The notes under the pieces were generated by a model, which was not told the DNA's origin, searched no databases, and saw only the letters and a program-made list of their open reading frames with translations. From Marmoricola sp. URHB0036 (GTDB taxonomy: Bacteria > Actinomycetota > Actinomycetes > Propionibacteriales > Nocardioidaceae): a DNA stretch of 64,000 bases. Position 1 is the first letter of the stretch, and each line of letters opens with the position of its first letter. This document shows, piece after piece, positions 9,326-18,538 of this stretch. The translations under genes were made by a program, and so were the position numbers. The DNA lies in contig NZ_AUEP01000016.1 of assembly GCF_000426045.1 (NCBI RefSeq), forward strand, positions 1-64,000. The letters run 5' to 3'.

Positions 9326-9361
9326 AGGCACAAGGTCCCTCGCGCGGGTGACGGCCGACCC
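9326..9361. promoter_or_regulatory. Pair of DevR-like boxes upstream of the USP-acetyltransferase operon
   Basis: The two sites are 9326-9339 (right half GGTCCC intact, left half poor) and 9348-9361 (GTGACGGCCGACCC). They begin 22 bp apart, two helical turns, as in tandem DosR sites. They lie about 90 bp upstream of the start at 9450. Each is weaker than the best sites in the window. Confidence 0.45.
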
Positions 9362-9449
9362 TGCGGAGGTGTGCTGTCTGCGCGGCAGCATGAGGTCAGG
9401 TTCCGCGACGCCACCGCGAGAACCCCCAAGACGAGGCAGGAGGTCACCG

Positions 9450-10403
9450 ATGCTGCGTCTCGAACCGGCCAAGGTCCTCATGTGCGTCAGCCCCGGGGAG
9501 GACTTCGAGGCGGCGCTCGACCTCACCGTCGCGGAGGCCACGCGTCGTGGTTGCGGCATCCACGTTGCCCTCGCCGTTCGGCCTGTGTTGTTGGGCCCGA
9601 CCGGCGTCGCGGACCTCAGCCTGGTCGAGGGGGAGTGGCGCAGGTACGGCACCGACTTCCTCGTCGACTGCGAACGTAGGGTCAGCAAGGAGATCGGGGT
9701 CGACACACCCGTGAGCAGCGAGATCATCCACGGTTCGGTCGTGCCGGCGCTGGTCGAGGTGAGCCAGAACGCCGCGATCGTCGTGATGCAGCACCACCGG
9801 ATGGACCGTGCCCGACACGTACCCACGCTGTCGGTCACCAACGGCGTTGCCGCCCGTGCGCATGCGCCGGTCGTGGCGGTGCCCGACTCCTGGCGCGAGG
9901 TCGGCCAACGCAGCGACGTGATCGTCGTGGGGGTGGAGGACGCCGTCAGCTCGTCCCACGTGACGCGGTGGGGGTTCGAGGAGGCGCAACGGCTGGGCGG
10001 CAGCGTTCGTCTGGTCCGCGCCTGGTTCTTCTCCGCGGCGTTCGACGGCGACGTGTTCGAGGGGCAGGCCGGACTCGTGCACGCGGCCTACGTCCGCGAG
10101 GAGGTACGCCGTGAGTTCGCGGATCTGGTGCAGAGCTTTCCCGACGTTCCCTGCGAGGTCGTGGCAGTGCACGGCCCGGCGGCGGACGCGCTCGTGGCGC
10201 AGTCCAGGTCTCACGACGTACGCCGCATCGTGGTCGGCCGCCACGAACCGACGCTGCCGCTGGGTTCGCACCTCGGTCCGGTGACGAGGGCTGTGCTGAA
10301 CCACTCGTCCTGTCCCGTCGTGGTCGTCGACCCGCGAGAAACGCCCGCCACGACCGCCGCCTCGAGGCGGACGCCCGAGTCCGCATCGCCACCCAGGAGC
10401 TGA
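9450..10403 (+). CDS. Tandem universal stress protein (divergent)
   Basis: This 317-residue cytoplasmic protein consists of two USP (UspA-fold) domains, about residues 8-150 and 158-300. The second starts with SDVIVVGVEDA and ends with SSCPVVVVDP, a typical closing strand. The ATP-binding signature G-x2-G-x9-G-(S/T) is degenerate in both halves (QHHRMDRARHVP and GRHEPTLPLGS), so nucleotide binding is doubtful. The start is ATG 9450, six bases after AGGAGGT. The stop overlaps the ATG of the acetyltransferase gene (TGATG). Linkage of a USP to a GNAT/acyl-CoA synthetase protein recalls the mycobacterial acetylation of universal stress proteins, so the neighbour may modify it. Confidence 0.88.
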   Translation: MLRLEPAKVLMCVSPGEDFEAALDLTVAEATRRGCGIHVALAVRPVLLGPTGVADLSLVEGEWRRYGTDFLVDCERRVSKEIGVDTPVSSEIIHGSVVPALVEVSQNAAIVVMQHHRMDRARHVPTLSVTNGVAARAHAPVVAVPDSWREVGQRSDVIVVGVEDAVSSSHVTRWGFEEAQRLGGSVRLVRAWFFSAAFDGDVFEGQAGLVHAAYVREEVRREFADLVQSFPDVPCEVVAVHGPAADALVAQSRSHDVRRIVVGRHEPTLPLGSHLGPVTRAVLNHSSCPVVVVDPRETPATTAASRRTPESASPPRS

Positions 10404-13117
10404 TGTTCGTGCTGTCTGACCAAGGCCAGACCCCCCGGGCCGCCGACGTCCTGCTGGCTGACGGCAGCGTGGCCGTCATCCGACCGATCACGGCCCAGGA
10501 CGCTGACGAGCTCCACGCGCTGCATCGAGACGTCTCCGACGACTCCGTCCGGCTCCGGTTCTTCACCGTGGGGCGGCACGCCGCGCACGAGTACGTCGAC
10601 CACCTCGTGCGCGACCATCCCCTGGCTCTCGTCGCGGAGAGAGGCGGGAAGATCCTCGCCGTCGCGACGGCCGAGGGAGTGGATGCCCGCACCGCCGAGG
10701 TGGCCTTCCTCGTGGAGGACGGCAGTCACGGGCTCGGCATCGGCAGCTTGCTGCTGGAGCACCTGGCGGCCGCCGCACGAGCAAGCGGCATCGGCACCTT
10801 CGTCGCCGAGGTCCTGATCGAGAACCGCGCCATGCTCGACGTGTTCACCGACGCGGGCTTCACCTTGACCAAGCGCATCGACGACGACGTGGTCGACGTC
10901 CGGCTCGAAACGGCCAGCACCGCCCGCGGCCAGGCGGTCGCGGATGCCAAGGACCGCCGGGCCGAAGCACGCTCCTTGAATCCGCTCCTGTATCCCCACA
11001 GCGTGGCGCTGGCGGGGGTACGCAGCGACGGGCAGGGGATCGGGCGTGCGGTCCTCGACAACATCCGCGCCGGTGGGTTCACGGGCGAGCTCTTCGTCGT
11101 GCACCCGCGCGTCCCGGTGATCGACGGGATCACTGCGGTCGCGACCTTCGCCGATCTCCCCGGCCCGGTCGACCTGGCCATCATCGCGGTTCCGGCACCC
11201 CACGTGCTCTCCGCCGTGACCGATGCTGCCGCGATCGGCGTGCCGACGGCCGTGGTGATCAGCTCCGGGTTCCAGGAGCTCGGAGCCGAGGGTGCCCGGC
11301 TCCAGGGTGAGCTGGCAGCGTTCGCGCGCGCCCACAGCATCCGGGTGGTGGGACCCAACTGCCTGGGCCTCATGAGCAACCACCCGGAGATCCAGCTCAA
11401 TGCCACGTTCACCCGCGTGCTTCCGCCGGACGGCGGGGTGGCCGTGGCGACCCAGTCCGGTGGCGTGGGGATCGTGCTGGCCGACCTCGCGCGTGAGCTC
11501 GGGCTCGGTATCGGCTCACTGGTCTCGCTCGGCAACAAGGTGGACGTGTCCGGCAACGACCTGCTCGCCGCCTGGACCGACGATCCCCGAGTCACCGCAG
11601 CAGCGCTCTACCTGGAGTCCTTCGGGAACGCACCCAAGTTCGCACGCATCGCGCGCCGCTTCTCCGAGCGCAAGCCGCTGCTGGCCGTCGTCGGTGGACG
11701 TTCCGACGGGGGACGCCGTGCCGGTGCCTCGCACACCGCGGCCGCGGCCACTCCCGCGATCGGCGTTGCGGCGCTGTTCGCCCAGGCCGGCGTGATCGGT
11801 TGTGACGGCGCCGAGGACCTCGCGGAGGCCGCACTCCTGCTGACGCGCGAACCCCTCACGGCCGGTCCTCGTGTGGGCATCGTGAGCAACGCCGGCGGCA
11901 TGGGTGTGTTGGCCGCGGACGCAGCGACCACCTGCGGCCTCGTCGTTCCCGAGCTGTCAGGGGCGACGCGTGCCCAGCTCGCCGCACACGTCCTGGGCAC
12001 CTCGGGAACGTCCAACCCTGTGGATGCTGGTGCCACCGTGTCCCCGGACGACCTGGCCACCATGGTGGAGGTCGTCCTCGAGTCCGGGGAGGTCGACGCC
12101 GTGCTCGTCGAGATCGTGGCGACCAGCCTGACCGATGTGGATGCTGCCGCGGCGGCGGTGGCACTGGCCCGGGCACGGAACCCGCGCCTGCCGGTGCTCG
12201 TCGTCGCCCAAGGACTGGGGGGCAGCCCCCTCGACCCCTGCGGCTTGACCGTCTTCGGCTCGTCCGTCGCCGCGCTGCGTGCGCTCGGTCGGGCGGCCCG
12301 GTATGCCGCCTGGCTGGCCGAGCGCGCAACGGACGTCGAGGTCGACGGCGTGGGTGCCCAGCCGGGGGGTCTGGGCGCCCTCCTGCGGCATCGGGCCGAT
12401 GCCGCGGCGTTGCTGACCGGCGGGGCGGCCGCACACGACGGTTGGATCGGTGCCGAACCCGCCGCGGGGCTGCTGGCGGACTCCGGGTTGCAGCCTGCCG
12501 GCGCCCTCGCGTGCGGCCCGGACGCCGCGGCGGCCCTGGCAGAGTCGGTCGGTTTCCCGGTGGTGATCAAGGTGGCCGACGGCGACGTCGTGCACCGCAC
12601 CGAACGCGGTCTGGTGCGCGTCGGCCTCGCCTCTTCCGACGCGGTGGCCAAGGCGGTCACGTCCTTCGAGCGAGAGCTCGGCCGATCGAACGTGCCGGTT
12701 CTCGTGCAGCCCGTCGCCTCCGGTGTGGAGATCGCGGTCGGCATGGTCCGCGACCCCTCAGTCGGACCGTTGGTGATGGTGGGTGCCGGTGGCGTGACTA
12801 CCGACCTCCTCGGCGATCGGGTCTACCTGGTGCCACCCGTGCTGCCGAGCGACGTCCGGCGTGCCTTGCGGGGACTTCGGTGCTGGCCGTTGCTCGACGG
12901 CTTCCGGGGGAGCGATCCGGTCGACGTCGACGCGCTCGTCGAGGTCGTGGTTGCCAGCGCCCGACTGGCCCAGGAGGTCCCCCTCGTGGCGGAGCTGGAC
13001 ATCAACCCCTTGATGGTGTCCGGCTCGGGGTGCGCACTCGTCGACGTGAAGCTGCGTCTGGCCAGCCCGACGGCGCCCACGTCGGACGAGCCGCGGCAGC
13101 TGCGCCGTACGATCTGA
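10403..13117 (+). CDS. Protein acetyltransferase: GNAT domain fused to NDP-forming acyl-CoA synthetase-like domains
   Basis: The 904-residue protein probably acetylates lysines of target enzymes such as acetyl-CoA synthetase, or universal stress proteins. Residues about 20-170 form a GNAT domain with the acetyl-CoA loop GSHGLGIGSLLLEHL. Residues about 190-670 resemble the CoA-binding and succinyl-CoA ligase-like domains of ADP-forming acetyl-CoA synthetase (VGPNCLGLMS, ATQSGGVG, GASHTAAAAT, the last matching the phosphohistidine loop). Residues about 680-895 look like an ATP-grasp domain, with FPVVIKVADGDVVHRTERG and ELDINPL. The GNAT-first order differs from enterobacterial Pat, where GNAT is C-terminal, but is familiar in actinobacteria. 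No cyclic-nucleotide domain is seen, unlike mycobacterial PatA. It is co-transcribed with the USP gene. Confidence 0.88.
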   Translation: MFVLSDQGQTPRAADVLLADGSVAVIRPITAQDADELHALHRDVSDDSVRLRFFTVGRHAAHEYVDHLVRDHPLALVAERGGKILAVATAEGVDARTAEVAFLVEDGSHGLGIGSLLLEHLAAAARASGIGTFVAEVLIENRAMLDVFTDAGFTLTKRIDDDVVDVRLETASTARGQAVADAKDRRAEARSLNPLLYPHSVALAGVRSDGQGIGRAVLDNIRAGGFTGELFVVHPRVPVIDGITAVATFADLPGPVDLAIIAVPAPHVLSAVTDAAAIGVPTAVVISSGFQELGAEGARLQGELAAFARAHSIRVVGPNCLGLMSNHPEIQLNATFTRVLPPDGGVAVATQSGGVGIVLADLARELGLGIGSLVSLGNKVDVSGNDLLAAWTDDPRVTAAALYLESFGNAPKFARIARRFSERKPLLAVVGGRSDGGRRAGASHTAAAATPAIGVAALFAQAGVIGCDGAEDLAEAALLLTREPLTAGPRVGIVSNAGGMGVLAADAATTCGLVVPELSGATRAQLAAHVLGTSGTSNPVDAGATVSPDDLATMVEVVLESGEVDAVLVEIVATSLTDVDAAAAAVALARARNPRLPVLVVAQGLGGSPLDPCGLTVFGSSVAALRALGRAARYAAWLAERATDVEVDGVGAQPGGLGALLRHRADAAALLTGGAAAHDGWIGAEPAAGLLADSGLQPAGALACGPDAAAALAESVGFPVVIKVADGDVVHRTERGLVRVGLASSDAVAKAVTSFERELGRSNVPVLVQPVASGVEIAVGMVRDPSVGPLVMVGAGGVTTDLLGDRVYLVPPVLPSDVRRALRGLRCWPLLDGFRGSDPVDVDALVEVVVASARLAQEVPLVAELDINPLMVSGSGCALVDVKLRLASPTAPTSDEPRQLRRTI

Positions 13118-13142
13118 TCCCTCGCCCGACGAACGGTTCTCG

Positions 13143-14078
13143 CTAGAGGCGCGGGAAGAGCCGGGTCGAGTCCTCACCGACCTCGTGTAGTGCCCTGGCC
13201 CTGCCCACGATCAGCTTGTCCGGACGCCCCACGATCCGCTTGTTCTTCTCGGGGTAGTCGAACTGGGCGAGCACGAAACGGATCGCTTCGAGTCGTGCGC
13301 GCTTCTTGTCGTTGCTCTTGATCACCGTCCACGGGGCATGGCGTGTGTCGGTGTAGAAGAACATCGCTTCCTTGGCCTCGGTGTAGGCGTCCCACTTGTC
13401 CACGCTCGCCCGGTCCGTGGGGGAGAGCTTCCACTGCTTGATGGCGTGCATGGAACGCGCAGCGAACCTGGCCGCCTGCTCCGCCTGGCTCACCGAGAAC
13501 CACAGCTTGATCAGGTGGGTTCCGGAGTCCACGAGCATCCGCTCGAACTCGGGGCAGGAGCGCATGAACTCGAGGTACTGCTCGGGTGTGCAGAAGTCCA
13601 GGACGCGTTCGACACCTACGCGGTTGTACCAGGAGCGGTCGAACAGGACGATCTCGCCACCGCTCGGCAGGTGGGCGACGTAGCGCTGGAAGTACCACTG
13701 GCTCTTCTCCACCTCGGTCGGCACCGGTAGCGCGACCACGCGGGCGCCGCGCGGGTTGACATGTTCGGTGAAACGCTTGATCGAGCCGCCCTTGCCGGCA
13801 GCGTCGCGCCCCTCGAAGAGGATCGCGACCTTCTGGCCGGTGTCCTTGATCCAGACCTGGAGCTTCAGCAGCTCGATCTGGAGCTCGCGCTTGTGGTGCT
13901 CATAGGTCCGGCGGCCGATCTTGGTGTCGTAGGGATAGCCCTCGCGCCACGCGGACCGCGCCTCCTCGCTCGCGGGCACGGCCGGGCCGCCGACCTCCTG
14001 ACGCAGGTCGACCAGCTCGTCGAGCTCGTGCTTGTGCAGCGCTGTGTAGTCGATGGCGGCTTCGGTGCTCTTCCCCAT
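13143..14078 (-). CDS. ppk2: Polyphosphate kinase 2 (class I-like)
   Basis: The enzyme moves phosphate between polyphosphate and nucleoside diphosphates, and in this family usually regenerates ATP or GTP from polyphosphate. The product is 311 residues, a single PPK2 domain. Visible are the Walker A block FEGRDAAGKGGSIKRF, the Walker B block VLFDRSWYNR and a lid segment with SPTDRASVDKWDAYTEAK. The start is ATG 14078 (MGKSTEAAIDY) with an upstream AGAGGA site; the frame continues upstream without similarity. Two strong DevR-like boxes lie 77-112 bp upstream, implying use of stored polyphosphate during hypoxia. It is convergent with the acetyltransferase gene across 25 bp. Confidence 0.94.
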   Translation of the reverse strand: MGKSTEAAIDYTALHKHELDELVDLRQEVGGPAVPASEEARSAWREGYPYDTKIGRRTYEHHKRELQIELLKLQVWIKDTGQKVAILFEGRDAAGKGGSIKRFTEHVNPRGARVVALPVPTEVEKSQWYFQRYVAHLPSGGEIVLFDRSWYNRVGVERVLDFCTPEQYLEFMRSCPEFERMLVDSGTHLIKLWFSVSQAEQAARFAARSMHAIKQWKLSPTDRASVDKWDAYTEAKEAMFFYTDTRHAPWTVIKSNDKKRARLEAIRFVLAQFDYPEKNKRIVGRPDKLIVGRARALHEVGEDSTRLFPRL

Positions 14079-14154
14079 GGTTCCTCTCCCAGGTCCTCGG
14101 CGACGATCGGCGGCCGAGGACACCACGGTGGCTGCCGGGGGGGAAGCCCGGACA

Positions 14155-14190
14155 GGGCCGCAGGTCCTTTGCTGGAGGGACGCTCGTCCC
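14155..14190. promoter_or_regulatory. Tandem DevR-like boxes upstream of ppk2
   Basis: GGGCCGCAGGTCCT (14155-14168) and GGGACGCTCGTCCC (14177-14190) begin 22 bp apart. The second is a perfect dyad in both GGGAC/GTCCC halves. They sit 77 and 99 bp upstream of ppk2. The distal one also lies just after the cydDC stop, so a minor terminator role cannot be excluded. Confidence 0.7.
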
Positions 14191-14197
14191 GGCCGGG

Positions 14198-17100
14198 CTA
14201 GAGCTCGGGCGCCGGAGCCCGCGTCGGCTGGGCCTTCGGCTCGAGCACCACCACGTCGTCGACGAGGTCGAGACCGACCCGGTCGTGGGTGATCCAGACG
14301 ATGGTGTGGCGTCGAGGCCCGGTGAGGAGCTCGGTGGCCAGCTCGGTGGCGGTCGCGTGGTCGAGGTGTGCCGTCGGTTCGTCGAGGACGAGGACCGGTT
14401 GCTCCGCGAGCAGCGACCTCGCCAGGGCGAGGCGCGCCCGCTCGCCCCCGGAGATCTGCTGGTGGCCGTCGCCGAGCCAGGTGTGCAGGCCATCGGGCAG
14501 GCCGTCGAGCCAGGCGCCCAACCTGGCGTCGCGCAGGGCCGAGTCCACCTCGTCGTCCGTGGCCCGCGGCCGAGCGAGGCGGACGTTCTCGACCAGCGTC
14601 GAGGCGAAGACGTGCGGGTCGTCATCGACCAGACCGACGACACGTCGTACCTGTTCCAGAGGCAGGTCACGCAGGTCCGACCCACCGAGCCGGACGTGAC
14701 CGCACACCGGATCGAGGAAGCGCAGCAGCAACGCGGCGAGGGTGCTCTTGCCGGAGCCCGAGCGACCCACGACAGCTGTCCGCGCGCCCGGCTCCAGGGA
14801 GATCGAGACGTCGTCGAGAGCGGTCGCGCCGCCCCAGCCGGCCCGCACGTGCTCGAGCTCGACCTGGTTCGAGACCGGCACGTCGAGACCGGGACCGTCC
14901 TGCACCGCGGGGCGCATCTGCCCGAGGGCGTCCAGGCGGCCCGCAGCCCCGGTACGTGAGGACAAGGACCCGGCATCGGCGAGCGGGAGGGCTACGTCGA
15001 GGAGGGCCAGCGGCAACAGCACCAGCAGGGCCGCCATGGGTGCACCGATGTCGCCGGCCCGCACCGCCGCACTGGCCACGCCCGCGGTGGCCGCCATCGC
15101 ACCACCGGTGGCCAGGATCAGCACGGCACGTGCGCTCGCCACCCACCGACCGGTCCGGCGCACCGCAGCTCCGAGTCGTTCACTGGCGGCCTCGACCACG
15201 GCCACGGCACGGTCGACGCGTTGCCACATGACGAGCTCGGTCCGGATCTGGAGGAGGTCCACCACGGCGTCCGAGAGCTGTGCGCGCTGCTCGACCGACT
15301 CCCGCTCGGCGTGGGCCGACCCGGTCCGGGCGAGGAGGAACGCGGCCACGGCGCAGCTGCCGCTGACGACCGCGATGACCAGCGCAGCAGCGGGCAGTGC
15401 CCAGGCCGCGAACAGCGCGGCGGCCAGGCAGACCAGGCCGAAGGACCGGACCGGCAACCGGACACGCAGCTGGTCGTCGACCACACTGTCGACGTCGTCC
15501 ACCACGGAGGCCAGCACGTCGCCACGATGCTTCCCGAGGGCTCCCGGCACCAGCGGCACGAGCGCGTCGTACGCCGCCACGCGTCTCTGGGCCAACAGGC
15601 GCAGCGCGGCGTCGTGGGACGTCAGGCGCTCGACGTAGCGCAGCGCGGGTCGAGCAAGGCCGAAGGCGCGCACGGCGACGATCGCGACCAGCAGCGTGAG
15701 TACGGCGGGCTGGGTGGAGGCCTGCACGATGAGCCACCCCGCGGTGGCCGTCAGCGCAACCCCCGAGGCCGAGGCGAGCGATCCGAGGAGGGTGGCGGGC
15801 CAGAAGCGTGCTCGCACCTCCTCCGCCCCACCCTCCGCCTCACCGGCGACGTCGGCGTCGTGCGTCGGTGCTCCTGCCGACCCCCGATCGCTGACGACCC
15901 AGGTCGTGGCGGGGGTCTCCAGGCGCAAGCGGTGGTCGGCCAGCTCGAGCATCGCAGGATCGTGGGCCACGAGGACCACACCCCGGTGGCGGCCGAGCTC
16001 CACGATGGTGTCGGCGATGACCTGTTCGGTGAGCTCGTCGAGGTGGGCCGTCGGTTCGTCCATGAGCACCCAGGGACGGTCGGACAGCACCACCCGAGCC
16101 AGGGCGAGTCGAGCCCGCTCCCCGGCCGAGAGCCGGCCGCCGTCCTCGCCGACCATGGCGTCGAGGGCGCCGGGCAGGGTCCGGACTCTCTCCTCGAGGG
16201 CCACCTCACGCAGTGCCTGCCACAGCTGGTCGGCGGTGGCGTCGGGACAGGCCAGCCTGAGGTTCTGGGCGACCGAGCCGGCGACGAAGAGTGGTCGCTG
16301 CGGCAGCCAGGCCACCTGTCGCTGCCAGGCGGGACCCAGGGCCGCTGCACCGCCGACGGTCACCCGACCCTCACGGACCGTTACCAGGCCGGCGAGGGCG
16401 CCGAGCAGGGTCGACTTCCCGCTGCCCGAGGCACCGGTCACGAGGGTGACTCCACGCGATGGAATGCGTGCCGACAGGTGCTCGACCGCGGGCGTGGTCC
16501 GGCCGGGGTAGTGGAGACTCAGGTCCTCGATGACCAGGTCCCCACTCGTCGGCGCTCCGGCAACCGGATGGGGGGCCGTCGAGTCGACCAGGCTGGAGAC
16601 CTGCTCGAAGGCGGCCACCCCCTCTGCGGCGGCGTGGAACTCCGCCCCCACCCGTCGCAGCGGCCAGTACGCCTCCGGCGCGAGGAGGAGTACGACGAGC
16701 GCGGTGTGCAGGTCGAGCCCGCCACTCGCCAGCCGTACGCCGACCGTGACGGCCACCAGCGCGACCGACAAGGTGGCCACCAGCTCGAGCACGGCGGACG
16801 AGGCGAAGGCGAGGCGGAGGGTGCGCATGCTGGCTCGCCGATAGCGGTCGGTGATGCGAGCGATGGTCGCTGACTGGGCGCCGGCCCGTCGGAACGCGAC
16901 GAGGGTCGGCAGACCGCGCATGACGTCGAGGAAGTGGCCGGAGAGCGACTCCATCGCTCGCCACTGCTCGTTCGCCCGATCGCGGGTGGCCAGACCGACC
17001 AGTGCCCCGAACACGGGCACGAGGGGGAGGGTCGCCAGCACGATCACGGCGCTCGCGACGTCCTGGGTGGCGATCGCGACCACGGTCAGCGGTGGCAGCA

Positions 17101-17506
17101 CGCACGCCAGGGCGAGGGCCGGGAGATAGCGGGTCAGATAGGGCTCGGCAGAGCTGACGCCTCGCGTGAGCAGCGCCGCGACCGCCCCCGACGAGGAGCT
17201 GGGTCCTTGCTCGATCACGGCTCTGGTCGTCACGGCCCTGAGGTGGCTGCCCACGCGAGCCGCCGCGCGCGTCGCACAGACGTCGCCGACCCACTGCACT
17301 CCAGCCCGGAGCGCCAGCGTCGCCACGACGGCCCAGCCCCAGGACGCGACCTGATCACCCTCGACGACCGCGACCAGGAGTCCGGTCACGACCCAGGCCT
17401 GGACGACGATCAGGAGACTGGACAGGAGGCCCGACACCAGCACGCCCGCGACCGGTGCGCGGGCCGGTGCCAGGAACCGACGCACGCGTGGGTCGGACGG
17501 TCTCAT
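14198..17506 (-). CDS. cydDC: Fused ABC exporter CydDC for cytochrome bd assembly
   Basis: CydDC exports thiols such as cysteine and glutathione equivalents and is needed for haem insertion into cytochrome bd. This 1102-residue protein is both half-transporters in one chain, a fusion common in actinobacteria. The first membrane domain (about 1-300) is followed by an ATPase with Walker A TGASGSGKSTLLG near residue 358, signature LSAGERARLALARV and Walker B VLMDEPTAHLD. The second membrane domain is followed by Walker A GRSGSGKSTLAALLL, signature ISGGERARLALARS and Walker B LVLDEPTAHLD. The start at 17506 (MRPSDPRVRRF) overlaps the cydB stop by ATGA; the frame stays open far upstream inside cydB, but that part is antisense-like noise. 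The gene is third in cydA-cydB-cydDC. Confidence 0.94.
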   Translation of the reverse strand: MRPSDPRVRRFLAPARAPVAGVLVSGLLSSLLIVVQAWVVTGLLVAVVEGDQVASWGWAVVATLALRAGVQWVGDVCATRAAARVGSHLRAVTTRAVIEQGPSSSSGAVAALLTRGVSSAEPYLTRYLPALALACVLPPLTVVAIATQDVASAVIVLATLPLVPVFGALVGLATRDRANEQWRAMESLSGHFLDVMRGLPTLVAFRRAGAQSATIARITDRYRRASMRTLRLAFASSAVLELVATLSVALVAVTVGVRLASGGLDLHTALVVLLLAPEAYWPLRRVGAEFHAAAEGVAAFEQVSSLVDSTAPHPVAGAPTSGDLVIEDLSLHYPGRTTPAVEHLSARIPSRGVTLVTGASGSGKSTLLGALAGLVTVREGRVTVGGAAALGPAWQRQVAWLPQRPLFVAGSVAQNLRLACPDATADQLWQALREVALEERVRTLPGALDAMVGEDGGRLSAGERARLALARVVLSDRPWVLMDEPTAHLDELTEQVIADTIVELGRHRGVVLVAHDPAMLELADHRLRLETPATTWVVSDRGSAGAPTHDADVAGEAEGGAEEVRARFWPATLLGSLASASGVALTATAGWLIVQASTQPAVLTLLVAIVAVRAFGLARPALRYVERLTSHDAALRLLAQRRVAAYDALVPLVPGALGKHRGDVLASVVDDVDSVVDDQLRVRLPVRSFGLVCLAAALFAAWALPAAALVIAVVSGSCAVAAFLLARTGSAHAERESVEQRAQLSDAVVDLLQIRTELVMWQRVDRAVAVVEAASERLGAAVRRTGRWVASARAVLILATGGAMAATAGVASAAVRAGDIGAPMAALLVLLPLALLDVALPLADAGSLSSRTGAAGRLDALGQMRPAVQDGPGLDVPVSNQVELEHVRAGWGGATALDDVSISLEPGARTAVVGRSGSGKSTLAALLLRFLDPVCGHVRLGGSDLRDLPLEQVRRVVGLVDDDPHVFASTLVENVRLARPRATDDEVDSALRDARLGAWLDGLPDGLHTWLGDGHQQISGGERARLALARSLLAEQPVLVLDEPTAHLDHATATELATELLTGPRRHTIVWITHDRVGLDLVDDVVVLEPKAQPTRAPAPEL

Positions 17507-18522
17507 CGGGTCGAGACCGGGACGATCGGGCTCGGGATGTGGTCGACCGTGATGCGCTTGCTGAAGACCCAGTACGTCCAGGCCTGGTAACCCAGCACCA
17601 CCGGCGTGAAGATCAGCGCCACGATCGTCATCACCTTCAAGGTGTACGCCGTGGCCGACGCGTTGGTCGTCGTGAGGCTCAGGCCGGTGGCGAGCGACGT
17701 CGGCATCACGTCCGGGAACAGTGCGGGGAACAGACCGGCGACACCGAGGGCGATGGCGACGAAGGTGCCCAGGAAGGCCCACCCCTCGGAGGCCCGCGTG
17801 AGTGCACCCAGCCCGGCGACCAGCGCGGCCGCCGCCAGCACGAAGGCCACGGCCGAGGCCGGCGTACCCGTGCGCGCCTGGGTCCAGGCCAGGAAGATCA
17901 CCGTGACGACCGCTCCCGCGAGGCCCAGCTTGAGGCCGAGCGCGCGGGCGGCGTGGCGGATCCGGCCGTCGGTCTTGAGGGAGATGAAGACCGCGCCGTG
18001 GGTGAGGAACAGCATCAGCGTCGTGGCTCCGCCGAGCAGCGAATAGGGGTTGAGCAGGTTGAAGAACCCACCGACGTACTCTCCGTGTCGGTCGATGGGC
18101 ACGCCGCGCAGGATGTTGGCGAAGGCGACGCCCCAGAGCACCGCGGGGACGAAGGACCCGACGATGATCGCCAGGTCCCAGCGGGCCCGCCACCTGTCGT
18201 CGTCACGCTTGGCCCGGTACTCGAAGGCCAGGCCGCGGACGATGAGCGCGACCAGGATCAGCAGCAGGGGAAGGTAGAACCCGCTGAACAGGGTGGCGTA
18301 CCACTCCGGGAACGCTGCGAAGGTCGCGCCGCCGGCGACCAGCACCCACACCTCGTTGCCGTCCCAGACGGGCCCGATCGTGTTGATCAGCACCCGGCGC
18401 TCGCGGTCGTCCTCGGCCAGCACGGGCAGCAGCATGCCGACCCCGAAGTCGAACCCCTCCAGGGTGAAGTAGCCGATCCAGAGGACGGCGATCAGGGTGA
18501 ACCAGATGGTGGTCAGTTCCAT
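17503..18522 (-). CDS. cydB: Cytochrome bd ubiquinol/menaquinol oxidase subunit II
   Basis: Subunit II of the high-affinity terminal oxidase is a 339-residue integral membrane protein with about nine helices. The N-terminus WFTLIAVLWIGYFTLEGFDFGVGMLLP and GPVWDGNEVWVLVAGG are family signatures. The start is ATG 18522 (MELTTIWF); upstream in-frame codons read into the cydA tail. It follows cydA by 16 bp and overlaps cydDC by 4 bp, so the three genes are one operon. A bd oxidase suits respiration at very low oxygen, consistent with the DevR-type context. Confidence 0.95.
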   Translation of the reverse strand: MELTTIWFTLIAVLWIGYFTLEGFDFGVGMLLPVLAEDDRERRVLINTIGPVWDGNEVWVLVAGGATFAAFPEWYATLFSGFYLPLLLILVALIVRGLAFEYRAKRDDDRWRARWDLAIIVGSFVPAVLWGVAFANILRGVPIDRHGEYVGGFFNLLNPYSLLGGATTLMLFLTHGAVFISLKTDGRIRHAARALGLKLGLAGAVVTVIFLAWTQARTGTPASAVAFVLAAAALVAGLGALTRASEGWAFLGTFVAIALGVAGLFPALFPDVMPTSLATGLSLTTTNASATAYTLKVMTIVALIFTPVVLGYQAWTYWVFSKRITVDHIPSPIVPVSTR

Positions 18523-18538
18523 GGCGGTGTCCTCGGGT

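Noticed and set aside
6229-9447. A 1072-codon open frame on the minus strand opposite the NRAMP region
   Set aside because: Antisense to three coupled plus-strand genes with good starts; the product is rich in Arg, His and Ser with no motifs.
17507-18193. N-terminal extension of CydDC into cydB
   Set aside because: Family similarity starts at MRPSDPRVRRF; the extension is out of phase with cydB and has no recognisable domain.
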